A stretch of DNA of 52,135 nt, from contig QHTB01000145.1 of assembly GCA_003220615.1 (NCBI GenBank), positions 1 through 52,135 on the forward strand, written 5' to 3'. The notes under the pieces are model-generated. The model was not told the origin of the DNA. It searched no databases and saw nothing but the letters and a program-made list of their open reading frames with translations. Source of the stretch: Candidatus Rokuibacteriota bacterium. GTDB lineage: Bacteria; Methylomirabilota; Methylomirabilia; Rokubacteriales; CSP1-6. The translations under genes were made by a program, and so were the position numbers. Below, piece after piece: positions 10,913 to 19,104 of this stretch; position 1 is the first letter of the stretch, and each line of letters starts with the position of its first letter.

Positions 10913-12242
10913 GACCGTGTCCCTTCATCGGCGCTGGAATCGTTTCCTTCACCTCCACCACCGACACCGACGGCATCAGCTTGATGAACCCGAGGAAGAG
11001 GATGAAGAACCAGGCGAAGCTGCCGATCACGATGGTCGTGTCGGTCAGCGTCGGCACGTAGATGCCCCACGTGTACGGGTAGAAGTCGTGGCCGAGCGAC
11101 GGCACGATGATGTTGAAGCGCTCGAACCACATGCCGATCAGCACGAAAATGGAGACGACGTAGAGGCAGAACGGGCTCGTGCGCGCCTTCTTCCAGAACA
11201 GGATCAGCGGCGACACGCAGTTACAGAAGTACATGAGCCAGAGCGCCCATGCGTAGGACTTGGTCACCTTCCAGAAGAGCGAAGCGCGCTCGAAGTGGTC
11301 ACCGCTGTACCACGACGTGAAGACCTCGCAGGCGTAGAAATACGTCAGCACCAGCCCGGTGATCAGGATCAGCTTGCCCATGGCGTCGAGGTGCTTCTCC
11401 CGGATGTAGGCGTGGAGTCCGAAGAAATGCCGCATGGGCAGGATGAGAATCAGCACCATCGCGAACCCGGAGAAGATCGCGCCGTCGACGAAGAACGGTG
11501 CAAACAGCGTCGAGTGCCAGCCGGGAACCAGCGCCATGGCGAAGTCCCACGACACCACGCTGTGAACGGAGAGCACGAGCGGCGTGGCCAGCGCGGCCAG
11601 GAGTCCGTAGGCGCGGCGGTAGTGCCGCCACTGGCCGTCGGACCCCTCCCAGCCGAGCGACAGCATCGCGAACACGCGCCGCCGCCAGCCGGTCGAGGCA
11701 TCGCGCAGGGCCGCCACGTCGGGCACCAGGCCCACGATGAAGAAGACCGTGCTGATGGAGAGGTACGTCGAGATGGCGAAGACGTCCCACACCAGCGGCG
11801 ACCGGAAGTTCGGCCAGAGGTAGCGCTGGTTCGGATACGGGAGCAGGAAGTACGCGAACCACATCCGCCCGGCGTGGATGAGCGGAAAGAGCCCGGCCGT
11901 CATGACCGCGAAGATCGTCATGGCCTCGGCGGCGCGGTAGATGGACGTCCGCCAGCGCGCTCGGAACAGGTAGAGAATCGCCGAGATGAGCGTGCCGGCG
12001 TGGCCGATGCCGATCCAGAACACGAACGTGGTGATGTACATCGCCCACATCTGGGGCGTGCGCTTGCCCGCCGCTCCCATGCCGACGTAGATCTGCCACG
12101 TCCAGGCCAGGATCCCGCAGGTGAGGATAAGCCCGACCAGGCACATCCAGGCGAAGTAGAGGTTGCCGGGCGGCGCCAGCGTGCGCAGGACGTCGCGGTT
12201 GACGTCGGCGTAGGTCGGCTCGCGATGCTCGACTACCGCCAC
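10896..12242 (-). CDS. actC: Alternative complex III quinol-binding subunit ActC (NrfD family)
   Basis: ActC is the NrfD-like integral membrane subunit of alternative complex III that contacts quinol and the ActB iron-sulfur domain. Its 448 residues contain about ten transmembrane helices and recognisable stretches: FWIGIGHAGTLISAILYL, AEAMTIFAVMTAGLFPLIH, PLVLSVHSVVSWDFA and the C-terminal WFERFNIIVPSL. The start is GTG (VAVVEHREPTYADVN), 40 bases after actB. The C-terminal His/Gly-rich tail GHGHGGHR is cytoplasmic or periplasmic by prediction only. The actB-actC-actD-actE-actF order supports the call. Confidence 0.94.
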   Translation of the reverse strand: MAVVEHREPTYADVNRDVLRTLAPPGNLYFAWMCLVGLILTCGILAWTWQIYVGMGAAGKRTPQMWAMYITTFVFWIGIGHAGTLISAILYLFRARWRTSIYRAAEAMTIFAVMTAGLFPLIHAGRMWFAYFLLPYPNQRYLWPNFRSPLVWDVFAISTYLSISTVFFIVGLVPDVAALRDASTGWRRRVFAMLSLGWEGSDGQWRHYRRAYGLLAALATPLVLSVHSVVSWDFAMALVPGWHSTLFAPFFVDGAIFSGFAMVLILILPMRHFFGLHAYIREKHLDAMGKLILITGLVLTYFYACEVFTSWYSGDHFERASLFWKVTKSYAWALWLMYFCNCVSPLILFWKKARTSPFCLYVVSIFVLIGMWFERFNIIVPSLGHDFYPYTWGIYVPTLTDTTIVIGSFAWFFILFLGFIKLMPSVSVVEVKETIPAPMKGHGHGGHR

Positions 12243-12282
12243 CGGCTGGCCTCGCCTTCAGCCGCGGCCCGCGTCGCGATCG

Positions 12283-15180
12283 TCACGCGTGCTCTCCCCG
12301 GACGACCTTCTTCAGATAGATCACGGACGGACGCGTGCCCAGCTCATCGAGCACCTGATAGGCCCGCGGCGAATGCCGCAGCTTGGCGGCGTCGCTCTTG
12401 TCGTCCTTGATGTTGCCGAAGGTGATGGCCCGCGTCGGGCACGTCTGCTGGCACGCGGTCAGGATGTCGCCGTCGCGCACCGATCGCTTCTCGTCACGGG
12501 CGTGGTCCTTGCCGGCCACGATGCGCTGGATGCACATCGTGCACTTCTCCATCACGCCGAGCTGCCGCACCGTCACGTCGGGATTGAGCTGGACCTCGAG
12601 CGGCTCGGGCCACTCCCAGTTGTACCAGTTGAACCGCCGCACGTGGTACGGACAGTTGTTGCCGCAGTAGCGCGTGCCCACACAACGGTTGTAGACCTGC
12701 CCGTTCAGGCCTTCGTCGGTCCGATACGCGGCGAAGACGGGGCAGACGGGCTCGCACGGCGCAACTTCGCAGTGCTGACAGAGCATCGGCAAAAACGTGT
12801 TCTGCGGATGCTCGGGCTTGCCCTCGGCCCAGCGCTCGACGCGAATCCAGTGGAGCTGGCGACCGTACGCCGCCTGCGGCTTGCCGACGACGGCGACGTT
12901 GTTCTCGGCCTGGCACGCCGCCATGCACGCCGAGCATCCGACGCAGAGATCCGTGTCGATCACCATGCCCCAGCGATACCCCGGGTACTGCTGGTCGGGG
13001 TACATGCTGATCGGCTCGTGCAGCCCCGGCTTGCCTCGCAGCGCCTGCTCGCGCGCGGCCGCGAGATCGACCTCTCGCACGAGCTCTCGGTCGTCCTGGT
13101 CGTGGGTGGCCTGGAGGATGGCGAGCGGGCGCCGGGCGCCGGTCTTTGCCAGCGTCACTTTCACGCCGAGATAGGCGAGGCCGCCCGACGCGGGATCGAC
13201 CGTCCCGGCGAGCAGCGAGACCGGGTTCATCGTCGTGGGCGCCGGCGTGACATAGCGCCGGTGGAATGGCGAGTATCGATGGCCGATCGGAATCGCCACC
13301 GCGCCTGGATGGATCGTCGGCGAGACGTAGGCCGGCAGCTCGACGGTCCCGTGCGGAGACGACACGCGGAGCACGTCGCCGTTGGCGACGCCGAGTTTCG
13401 TCGCGGTCTCGCTGGGCACTTCCACCCACGCGTCCCACGTCGCCTGGGTCATCATGTCGGGCGTCTCGTGGAGCCACGACGAGCCGGCGGTCCGGCCGTC
13501 GTAGAACCGGAGCGACGGATACGCGATCAGCGCGAGGCCAGTGCCGTCGCCTTCGAGCTTCGCGGCTGGGACGTCGACGGCCGCGAGCCTCGGGGTCACC
13601 GCCGCTGCGATCGTGTCGCGCCAGACTCCGCCCTGCTGGAGCGCGGCCGCCCACTTGTCCTTGACCAGTGGTTCCCACTGAGCCGTGAGATAGGCCTGGA
13701 ACGTCGGCCAGGGCAGCGGCCCCTTGCCTTCCTCGGCGCCGAGCGCGCCGCGGCCGATCCGAAGCAGCGCGTCGCCGAACGGGAGTGAATCGCGGATGGG
13801 CGACATCGCCGGCTGCATGAGTCCCACCACACCCTCGCGCGGCGAGTAGTCACCCCACGATTCGAGCCAGTGGTTGGCCGGCAGCACGACGTGCGCGAGC
13901 GCCGTCGTCTCGTCGGGCTGATTGGCGAAGCTCGCGACGAGCGGGACCTTGCGGGCGGCATCCGCGAACTTGAGCCCCCCGGGGAGCGTGAACGCCGGAT
14001 TGACGCCGGGACCAAGCAGCAGCAGTTCGACCTCGCCCTTCGCCATCGCCTGCACGAGCTGAGCAACCTCGGCGAACGGCGTCACGCGGCTCCAGGCGGC
14101 ATCCGGCCCGAAGCGCACGGTCTTGCCGATCGCGCCCGTCGCCGCATTGAGCAAATTGATCGCGGTCTGGGTGGCGGTCGCGTTCGTGCCCGTCACCGCG
14201 GCGCCGCCGCCAACGGCCAATCCCGGCTTGGCGTGGCCGAACATCTGGGCCATCTGCTTGATCGCCTCGGCGGAAACGCCGCTCGCCTCGGCGGTCTGCT
14301 CGACGTTGACCGCGGCCACGGCGTCAGCGAAGCGCCGGTCGACCAGTCCCTGATCGACCATCGACTTCAGCACGGCCAGCGCGACGAGCCCCTCGGTTCC
14401 CGGAGCATTGCGGACCCAGTGGTCGGCATTCGATGCGGTCACCGATTGCCGAGGCTCGACGTGAATGAACGTGCCGGCCCGGCCCCCGGCGAAGCCGTGC
14501 GATCTCGCGAAGCTCCGCGCGTAGCCGACGTTCGACAGCCACGTCTCGATGAAATCGGCGCCGAAGGACAGCACGACCTCGGCGTCCTCGAAGGCGTAGT
14601 ACGGCACGACGTCGCGGCCGAACACCTGGCGATTCGCCGCACGGATGGCCTCGTAGCCGAATGGCTCGAAGGTGACGCGCGGGCGCGCGCCCACGCTCTG
14701 CACCCACCGATCGAGGAGGACGGCCTGGCTACCATTCTCGAGCTGAGTCACGATCGCGATGGCGCGTCCCTTCCCGGCCTTGCGCAGCTCACCGGCCTTG
14801 TCGGCCACGAGCTTGAGCGCCTCGTCCCACGGCATCGCCTTCAACGCGTCGCCGTCACGCCGCTGAGGGCCGGTGAAACGGTCCGGGTGATAGACCTGCT
14901 GCAGCGCCGCCTGGCCGCGCACGCAGAGCGCGCCCTGATTGACCGGATGGTCGGGATTCCCCTCGAGCTTCACGACGCGGCCGTCGCGGTTGCGCGCGAG
15001 CACGCCGCAGCCGGCTGGGCACTCACGGCACACGGTCGCGAAATACGTCGCGACGCCGGGCACGATCTGCTCGTTCGGCACCACGAGCGGCAGGATCCGC
15101 TCGGCCGACTGCTGGCAGCCGGCCACGGCTGCGGCGGCGCCCGACGTCGTGACGATCTTGAAGAAGTCGCGTCGTTTCAT
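12283..15180 (-). CDS. actB: Alternative complex III fused molybdopterin-like/iron-sulfur subunit ActB
   Basis: ActB is the large periplasmic subunit that wires quinol electrons to the cytochromes. The 965-residue protein has three parts. First, a Tat signal (KRRDFFKIVTTSG) that continues into a lipobox-like VAGC (Cys22), suggesting a Tat-exported lipoprotein. Second, a molybdopterin-oxidoreductase-like domain (about 45-680) keeping a complete cysteine motif, Cys51-x2-Cys54-x3-Cys58 and Cys86. Third, a four-cluster ferredoxin-like domain (about 740-930; CVGCSACMAAC, CQHCEVAPCEPVC, CVGTRYCGNNC, EKCTMCIQRI, CQQTCPTRAI). ActB proteins known from Bacteroidota-type complexes lack Mo and, as I recall, the N-terminal cysteines, so the intact motif is notable. 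The molybdopterin-like domain should not be taken as proof of an active molybdoenzyme. The upstream leader contains tandem repeats. Confidence 0.95.
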   Translation of the reverse strand: MKRRDFFKIVTTSGAAAAVAGCQQSAERILPLVVPNEQIVPGVATYFATVCRECPAGCGVLARNRDGRVVKLEGNPDHPVNQGALCVRGQAALQQVYHPDRFTGPQRRDGDALKAMPWDEALKLVADKAGELRKAGKGRAIAIVTQLENGSQAVLLDRWVQSVGARPRVTFEPFGYEAIRAANRQVFGRDVVPYYAFEDAEVVLSFGADFIETWLSNVGYARSFARSHGFAGGRAGTFIHVEPRQSVTASNADHWVRNAPGTEGLVALAVLKSMVDQGLVDRRFADAVAAVNVEQTAEASGVSAEAIKQMAQMFGHAKPGLAVGGGAAVTGTNATATQTAINLLNAATGAIGKTVRFGPDAAWSRVTPFAEVAQLVQAMAKGEVELLLLGPGVNPAFTLPGGLKFADAARKVPLVASFANQPDETTALAHVVLPANHWLESWGDYSPREGVVGLMQPAMSPIRDSLPFGDALLRIGRGALGAEEGKGPLPWPTFQAYLTAQWEPLVKDKWAAALQQGGVWRDTIAAAVTPRLAAVDVPAAKLEGDGTGLALIAYPSLRFYDGRTAGSSWLHETPDMMTQATWDAWVEVPSETATKLGVANGDVLRVSSPHGTVELPAYVSPTIHPGAVAIPIGHRYSPFHRRYVTPAPTTMNPVSLLAGTVDPASGGLAYLGVKVTLAKTGARRPLAILQATHDQDDRELVREVDLAAAREQALRGKPGLHEPISMYPDQQYPGYRWGMVIDTDLCVGCSACMAACQAENNVAVVGKPQAAYGRQLHWIRVERWAEGKPEHPQNTFLPMLCQHCEVAPCEPVCPVFAAYRTDEGLNGQVYNRCVGTRYCGNNCPYHVRRFNWYNWEWPEPLEVQLNPDVTVRQLGVMEKCTMCIQRIVAGKDHARDEKRSVRDGDILTACQQTCPTRAITFGNIKDDKSDAAKLRHSPRAYQVLDELGTRPSVIYLKKVVRGEHA

Positions 15181-15225
15181 TTAAACGGAGCTCCAGCACG
15201 GCTCGAGTCGTGGGTGAGAGTGATC

Positions 15226-15427
15226 GGTACGCGCGGCTGCGCTCATCGGAAATGGCGAGCAACGTACGCGGGGCTTCGCCCGCAGAACGCAGCGAGCGAT
15301 GGGTAGGCGCGGCTGCGCTCGTCGGAAATGGCGAGCAACGTACGCGGGGCTTCGCCCGCAGAACGCAACGAGCGAGGGGTAGGCGCGGCTGCGCTCGTCG
15401 GAAACGACGAACAATACGTGCGCGGGG
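15226..15427. repeat. 76-bp tandem repeat, about 2.6 copies, between actA and actB
   Basis: Three consecutive units begin at 15226, 15302 and 15378, a period of exactly 76 bases. The first two differ at only a few positions; the third is truncated and diverges near 15406. Each full unit contains the small hairpin GGGCTTCGCCC. The repeat fills most of the 283-base gap between the actA stop (15464) and the actB start (15180). It has no coding-like constraint: open frames across it are repeats of one arginine-rich peptide. Confidence 0.93.
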
Positions 15428-15463
15428 CGGGGTTCGTCTGGGTTCAGCACGAATGATCCCGTG

Positions 15464-16054
15464 TCAATGGTGGCACGTGATGCAGTCGAGCGGGGCATGC
15501 GTCCCGCGCGACGCGTTCTCCCGTCGGTGGCAGTCCACACACCAGCCCATGGTGAGTGGAGGCGGCGCCGGGCGCAGGCCGACCAGGTTCAGGAGGTCGT
15601 TGCCGAGCTGCTGACCGGTTCGCGCCCCCACCGTCGTCATGGTCTCCACCGGGCCATGACACGTCTGGCAGCGGAGCCCGGCACGGATGTGCGCCTTGTG
15701 GGGAAAATGCGTGAACTCCGGCAGCTTGTAGACACGCACCCACGGCACCGGCTCGCCCTTACCCGCGTACTCGGCGAGCTTCTTGATCTCGGGCTTGTCG
15801 GCCGCGGTGATCTTGTGACAGCCCATGCAGCGCGTGACGGAGGGCAGGCCCGCGTACTCGGAGCGGCGCGCGTCAGCGTGACAGTACTGGCAGTCGATCT
15901 TGTATTGCTGGACGTGCGTGCTGTGCGGGAAGTTGATCGGCTGCGCGGACGGCGTGGCGATGGCGGGCTGACGACTCCACGACGACACTCCCAGGAAGAC
16001 CAGAACGGCGAGGAACGCGGCTCCGAGCGCTCCAACACCCGCCCTCGCACTCAT
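15464..16054 (-). CDS. actA: Alternative complex III pentaheme cytochrome c, ActA
   Basis: ActA is the multiheme c-type cytochrome that receives electrons from ActB. The 196-residue protein starts with an uncleaved signal or anchor (VGALGAAFLAVLVFLGV) and has exactly five CXXCH heme sites: CQYCH, CMGCH, CQTCH, CVDCH and the C-terminal CITCHH. Additional His residues in FPHSTH and FPHKAH are likely axial ligands. It is the first gene of the act operon. A GGAGG lies about 13 bases upstream of the ATG, a long spacing, so the exact start is slightly uncertain. Confidence 0.95.
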   Translation of the reverse strand: MSARAGVGALGAAFLAVLVFLGVSSWSRQPAIATPSAQPINFPHSTHVQQYKIDCQYCHADARRSEYAGLPSVTRCMGCHKITAADKPEIKKLAEYAGKGEPVPWVRVYKLPEFTHFPHKAHIRAGLRCQTCHGPVETMTTVGARTGQQLGNDLLNLVGLRPAPPPLTMGWCVDCHRRENASRGTHAPLDCITCHH

Positions 16055-16097
16055 CGACAGTCGAATTCCCTCCGAGCGTTTGAACGAAGCGTGTGCA

Positions 16098-16126
16098 ACG
16101 TATCACCAGCTTCGAACAGAAGTCAA
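16098..16126 (-). promoter_or_regulatory. Candidate promoter of the act operon
   Basis: On the minus strand TTGACT (16126-16121) is followed after 17 bases by ATACGT (16103-16098). The -35 matches five of six consensus bases; the -10 is weak. It lies in the 74-base gap between the hemL stop and actA. It may support act transcription independent of the operon encoded to its left. Confidence 0.35.
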
Positions 16127-16128
16127 CG

Positions 16129-17406
16129 TTAGCGCGCGGCGGCTATCGACTGTGCCGCGGCCTCGGCGGCGGCCACGATGTCGGCATCGCGATGGGCGAG
16201 CGAGACGAACGCGGCCTCGAACTGCGAGGGCGCCAGGAAGACGCCCCGGGCGAGCATGGCGTGGAAGAAGCGGCCGTATCGCGCGGCGTCCGACCGCTTC
16301 GCGGTGGCGTAATCGGTCACCGGCTTGTCGGTGAAGAAGCCCGTCAGCATCGACCCGACGCGGTTGACGGTGAGCGGGACGCCAGCCTTGCCCGCCGCGG
16401 CGACGAGCCCGCGCTCGAGCTCGGCGCCCAGGCTGTCGAGCCGCCGATAGACGTCCCCTTCCCGGAGTGCGCGGAGCGTCGCGAGCCCGGCGGCGACGGC
16501 CAGCGGGTTCCCCGAGAGTGTGCCGGCCTGGTAGACAGGGCCGAGTGGCGAGACTCGGCTCATGAGGTCGCGGCTCCCCCCGTACGCGCCGACGGGCAGG
16601 CCGCCGCCGATGATCTTGCCGAGACACGTGAGATCCGGACGTATGCCGTACTTCATCTGAGCGCCGCCGAACGCGAGGCGGAAGCCGGTGATGACCTCGT
16701 CGAAAATCAGCACCGCGCCGTGGCGCGTGCAGAGATCGCGCAACGCCTCCAGGAAGCCGGGCGCCGGCGGCACGACGCCCATGTTCCCGGCCACCGGCTC
16801 CACGATGACGGCGGCGATATCGCGGCCGCGCGCCTCGAAGATCGCCCGGACACCGGCGATGTCGTTGAACGACGCGGTCACGGTCAAGCGCGCCAGGCTC
16901 TCGGGAACGCCCGCGCTGTCGGGGATGCCGAACGTCGCGCCGCCCGATCCCGCCTTCACCAGCAGGCTGTCGGCATGGCCGTGATAGCAGCCATCGAACT
17001 TGAGGAGAACGTCGCGGCCCGTCGCGCCCCGCGCCACGCGGATGGCGCTCATCGTCGCCTCGGTGCCAGAGCTGACGAGGCGCACCATCTCCATCGACGG
17101 ATACGCGGCCGTGATCATCTCGGCCAGGTCCACCTCGCCCGGCGTGGGCGCGCCGTAGCTGGTGCCGCGGGACACCGCCGCCGTCACCGCCTCCACGACG
17201 GGCCGCGCGGCGTGACCGAGGATCAGCGGCCCCCACGAGCCGACGAAGTCGAGATAGCTCCGGCCGTCGACGTCGGTGAGGCGCGCGCCCTCCGCGCTGG
17301 CCACGAAGAACGGCTCGCCCCCGACCCCGCGGAATGCGCGGACGGGACTGTTGACGCCGCCGGGGATCACACGGCTCGCGGCCTTGAACAGGTTCGCCGA
17401 ATCCAT
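16129..17406 (-). CDS. hemL: Glutamate-1-semialdehyde 2,1-aminomutase
   Basis: HemL is a PLP enzyme converting glutamate-1-semialdehyde to 5-aminolevulinate, completing the C5 entry to tetrapyrroles begun by HemA. It is 425 residues, the usual size. Seen: the start [35 protein letters not shown], the gating loop [37 protein letters not shown], and the PLP Lys264 in [17 protein letters not shown]. The start overlaps the stop of the JAMM-protease gene by one base. It is thus co-transcribed with the sulfur cassette and at the tail of the heme operon, separated from hemB by four non-heme genes. Confidence 0.97.
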   Translation of the reverse strand: MDSANLFKAASRVIPGGVNSPVRAFRGVGGEPFFVASAEGARLTDVDGRSYLDFVGSWGPLILGHAARPVVEAVTAAVSRGTSYGAPTPGEVDLAEMITAAYPSMEMVRLVSSGTEATMSAIRVARGATGRDVLLKFDGCYHGHADSLLVKAGSGGATFGIPDSAGVPESLARLTVTASFNDIAGVRAIFEARGRDIAAVIVEPVAGNMGVVPPAPGFLEALRDLCTRHGAVLIFDEVITGFRLAFGGAQMKYGIRPDLTCLGKIIGGGLPVGAYGGSRDLMSRVSPLGPVYQAGTLSGNPLAVAAGLATLRALREGDVYRRLDSLGAELERGLVAAAGKAGVPLTVNRVGSMLTGFFTDKPVTDYATAKRSDAARYGRFFHAMLARGVFLAPSQFEAAFVSLAHRDADIVAAAEAAAQSIAAAR

Positions 17407-17870
17407 CAGGTCCGGGCCTCCTCGGGCTTGACGTCGATCGGTACGAAGTCTCTCGCGTCGGGGCTCCAGCGGAACGCACCCACCGCGGCCACGCGGCTCT
17501 CCACGACGGACACCACGACGTACGTCGTCTCGGGGTACATCGGCTCGTCGTTCATCAACGCTTGACGGCGGTCGGTCGGCGAGAAATACGCACCCGCGTC
17601 GATGTGCGAGTGATAGATCACCGCCGGCGTGAATCCCTCGTCCTCGAGACGCACCATCTGCAACCGATCGGCGTCGGCGATGTGATAGGCCGTGCGCGCG
17701 TCACGGCGGTGACGCTGGGGATCGCGGGCGTGGAGCGCGTCCTGATCGTTCCGGCAGGGCAGCAGCCGGCGCTCGCCGGCCCGTTGCAGAATGACGCCGC
17801 AGCACTCCCGGGGATACTCCTGGACGGCCTGGCGCTCGATCGAGGCGAGCTCGGCGGGGGTGAGGATCAC
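17406..17870 (-). CDS. JAMM/Mov34 metalloprotease, Mec-like
   Basis: This is a zinc isopeptidase of the JAMM family, 154 residues. The metal site is complete: Glu22 in PRECCGVIL, His87 and His89, Ser97 and Asp100 in [15 protein letters not shown]. In Mycobacterium tuberculosis the homologue Mec releases cysteine from a CysO-cysteine adduct. Its partners are present here: the CysO-like gene ends inside this start (GTGA overlap) and a cysteine synthase precedes that. The likely role is therefore cleaving the carrier's C-terminus, either cysteine release or maturation. The start is GTG at 17870. A generic sulfur-carrier processing role is the main alternative. Confidence 0.88.
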   Translation of the reverse strand: MILTPAELASIERQAVQEYPRECCGVILQRAGERRLLPCRNDQDALHARDPQRHRRDARTAYHIADADRLQMVRLEDEGFTPAVIYHSHIDAGAYFSPTDRRQALMNDEPMYPETTYVVVSVVESRVAAVGAFRWSPDARDFVPIDVKPEEART

Positions 17871-18148
17871 GTCCCGCCGCCGGCGAGCGCCGGGATGATC
17901 GTCACCTCGTCGCCGTCGCGGAGCGGGGTCTTCAAACCCTGGAGCGCGTCGATCCCTTCGCTGTTGACGAAGATGTTCACGTGGTGATGAACCTCGCCCT
18001 GCTCGTTGCGGACCAGCCCACGCAGCGCCGTGTAGGACTGCTCGAGCGAGTCGAGCAGGCTGCCCACATCATCGGCGGAGACGGCCACGCGGTCGCGGTT
18101 ACCCGTCGCGCGCCGGAACGGAGTGGGAATGTACACAGTGACGGCCAT
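17867..18148 (-). CDS. MoaD/ThiS-family sulfur carrier, CysO-like
   Basis: This 93-residue ubiquitin-like beta-grasp protein (VTVYIPTPFRRATGN, NIFVNSEGIDALQGL, LRDGDEVTIIPALAGG) is expected to carry sulfur as a C-terminal thiocarboxylate. The tail reads ALAGGGT, one residue beyond the glycines, so the last Thr would have to be removed before activation; the adjoining JAMM protease is a natural candidate. The length matches M. tuberculosis CysO. A GGAGGAAAG lies about 8 bases before the ATG. It follows cysK by 22 bases. A MoaD or ThiS role cannot be excluded from sequence alone, but the neighbours argue for cysteine synthesis. Confidence 0.88.
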   Translation of the reverse strand: MAVTVYIPTPFRRATGNRDRVAVSADDVGSLLDSLEQSYTALRGLVRNEQGEVHHHVNIFVNSEGIDALQGLKTPLRDGDEVTIIPALAGGGT

Positions 18149-18170
18149 AATTGAGTCTTTCCTCCGGCGC

Positions 18171-19091
18171 CTATCCTACGCTGAGGTAACGTTCGCCCGT
18201 ATCGGGAAGCACCGTGGCCACGAGCTGGCCCGCCGGGAGCTCGGCCGCGACCGCGCAGGCCGCGAAGGCGGCGGCCCCCGCCGAGATTCCGACCAGGAGC
18301 CCCTCCTCGCGGGCCAGCCGTCGTGACCACGCCAGCGCGTCCTCGTCACGGACCTGGATGACCCGGTCGATGATCTTGCGGTTGAGCACGCCCGGAACGA
18401 ACGACGCGCCGATGCCCTGGATGGCGTGGGGGCGCGCCTTGCCGCCGGACAGCACGGGCGAGCGCGCCGGCTCCACGGCGACCACCTGCACACCGGACAT
18501 CTTCTCCTTGAGGACCTCACCCACACCGGTCAGCGTCCCGCCCGTGCCGACGCCGGCCACGAACGCGGCGAGGCGCTGATCGCCGAGCGCATCGAGGATC
18601 TCTACCACCGTCGTCCGGCGATGGACCTCAGGGTTGGCCGGATTTTGAAACTGTTGCGGCATGAAGAAATCGGGATGCTCGCGCAGCAACTCCTCGGCCG
18701 CGAAGACGGCGCCGGTCATGCCCTCGATCGCGGGCGTGAGATGGATCTCGGCTCCGAGCCGCTGCAACAGGCGCTGGCGCTCGACGCTCATGTCGTCGGG
18801 CATCGTCAGGATCAGCCGGTAGCCTTTGACGGCGGCGGCGATGGCGAGCCCGATGCCCGTATTGCCGCTGGTCGGCTCGACGAGCGTGCCACCGGGCTTC
18901 AGCGCGCCACCACGCTCGGCCTCTTCCACCATGGCCACGGCGATGCGGTCCTTGACGCTGCCCCCGGGATTCAACGACTCGACTTTCGCGATCACGGTGG
19001 CGCCACCCGGCTGTGGCAGGCGATTGAGGCGCACCATGGGCGTGTGCCCGATGAGCTCGAGGACGTTGGCGGCGATCGGCGGTCGGCCCAC
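18171..19091 (-). CDS. cysM: Cysteine synthase (CysK/CysM family)
   Basis: This PLP enzyme makes cysteine from an activated serine and a sulfur donor. It has 306 residues with PLP Lys47 in NPGGSVKDRIA, the substrate loop EPTSGNTGIGLA, the phosphate loop GVGTGGTLTG and the C-terminal LLVGISAGAA. With CysO-like and Mec-like genes following, the protein-bound thiocarboxylate is the likely sulfur donor, as for mycobacterial CysM (which uses O-phosphoserine). Whether this enzyme uses O-acetylserine or O-phosphoserine cannot be read here. The start is GTG, with GGAGG eight bases ahead and 13 bases after the Rrf2 stop. Confidence 0.9.
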   Translation of the reverse strand: MGRPPIAANVLELIGHTPMVRLNRLPQPGGATVIAKVESLNPGGSVKDRIAVAMVEEAERGGALKPGGTLVEPTSGNTGIGLAIAAAVKGYRLILTMPDDMSVERQRLLQRLGAEIHLTPAIEGMTGAVFAAEELLREHPDFFMPQQFQNPANPEVHRRTTVVEILDALGDQRLAAFVAGVGTGGTLTGVGEVLKEKMSGVQVVAVEPARSPVLSGGKARPHAIQGIGASFVPGVLNRKIIDRVIQVRDEDALAWSRRLAREEGLLVGISAGAAAFAACAVAAELPAGQLVATVLPDTGERYLSVG

Positions 19092-19104
19092 GGCGGGAGC
19101 CTCC

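Noticed and set aside
12283..15180. ActB as an active molybdoenzyme (for example a formate dehydrogenase or thiosulfate reductase)
   Set aside because: The fusion to a four-cluster domain and the actA-C-D-E-F neighbours identify alternative complex III, whose known ActB lacks a molybdenum cofactor.
15181..15540. Open frames encoding a repetitive Arg/Ser/Ala-rich peptide between actA and actB
   Set aside because: They only translate the 76-bp tandem repeat; the units do not preserve a single reading frame (76 is not a multiple of three) and there is no ribosome-binding site.
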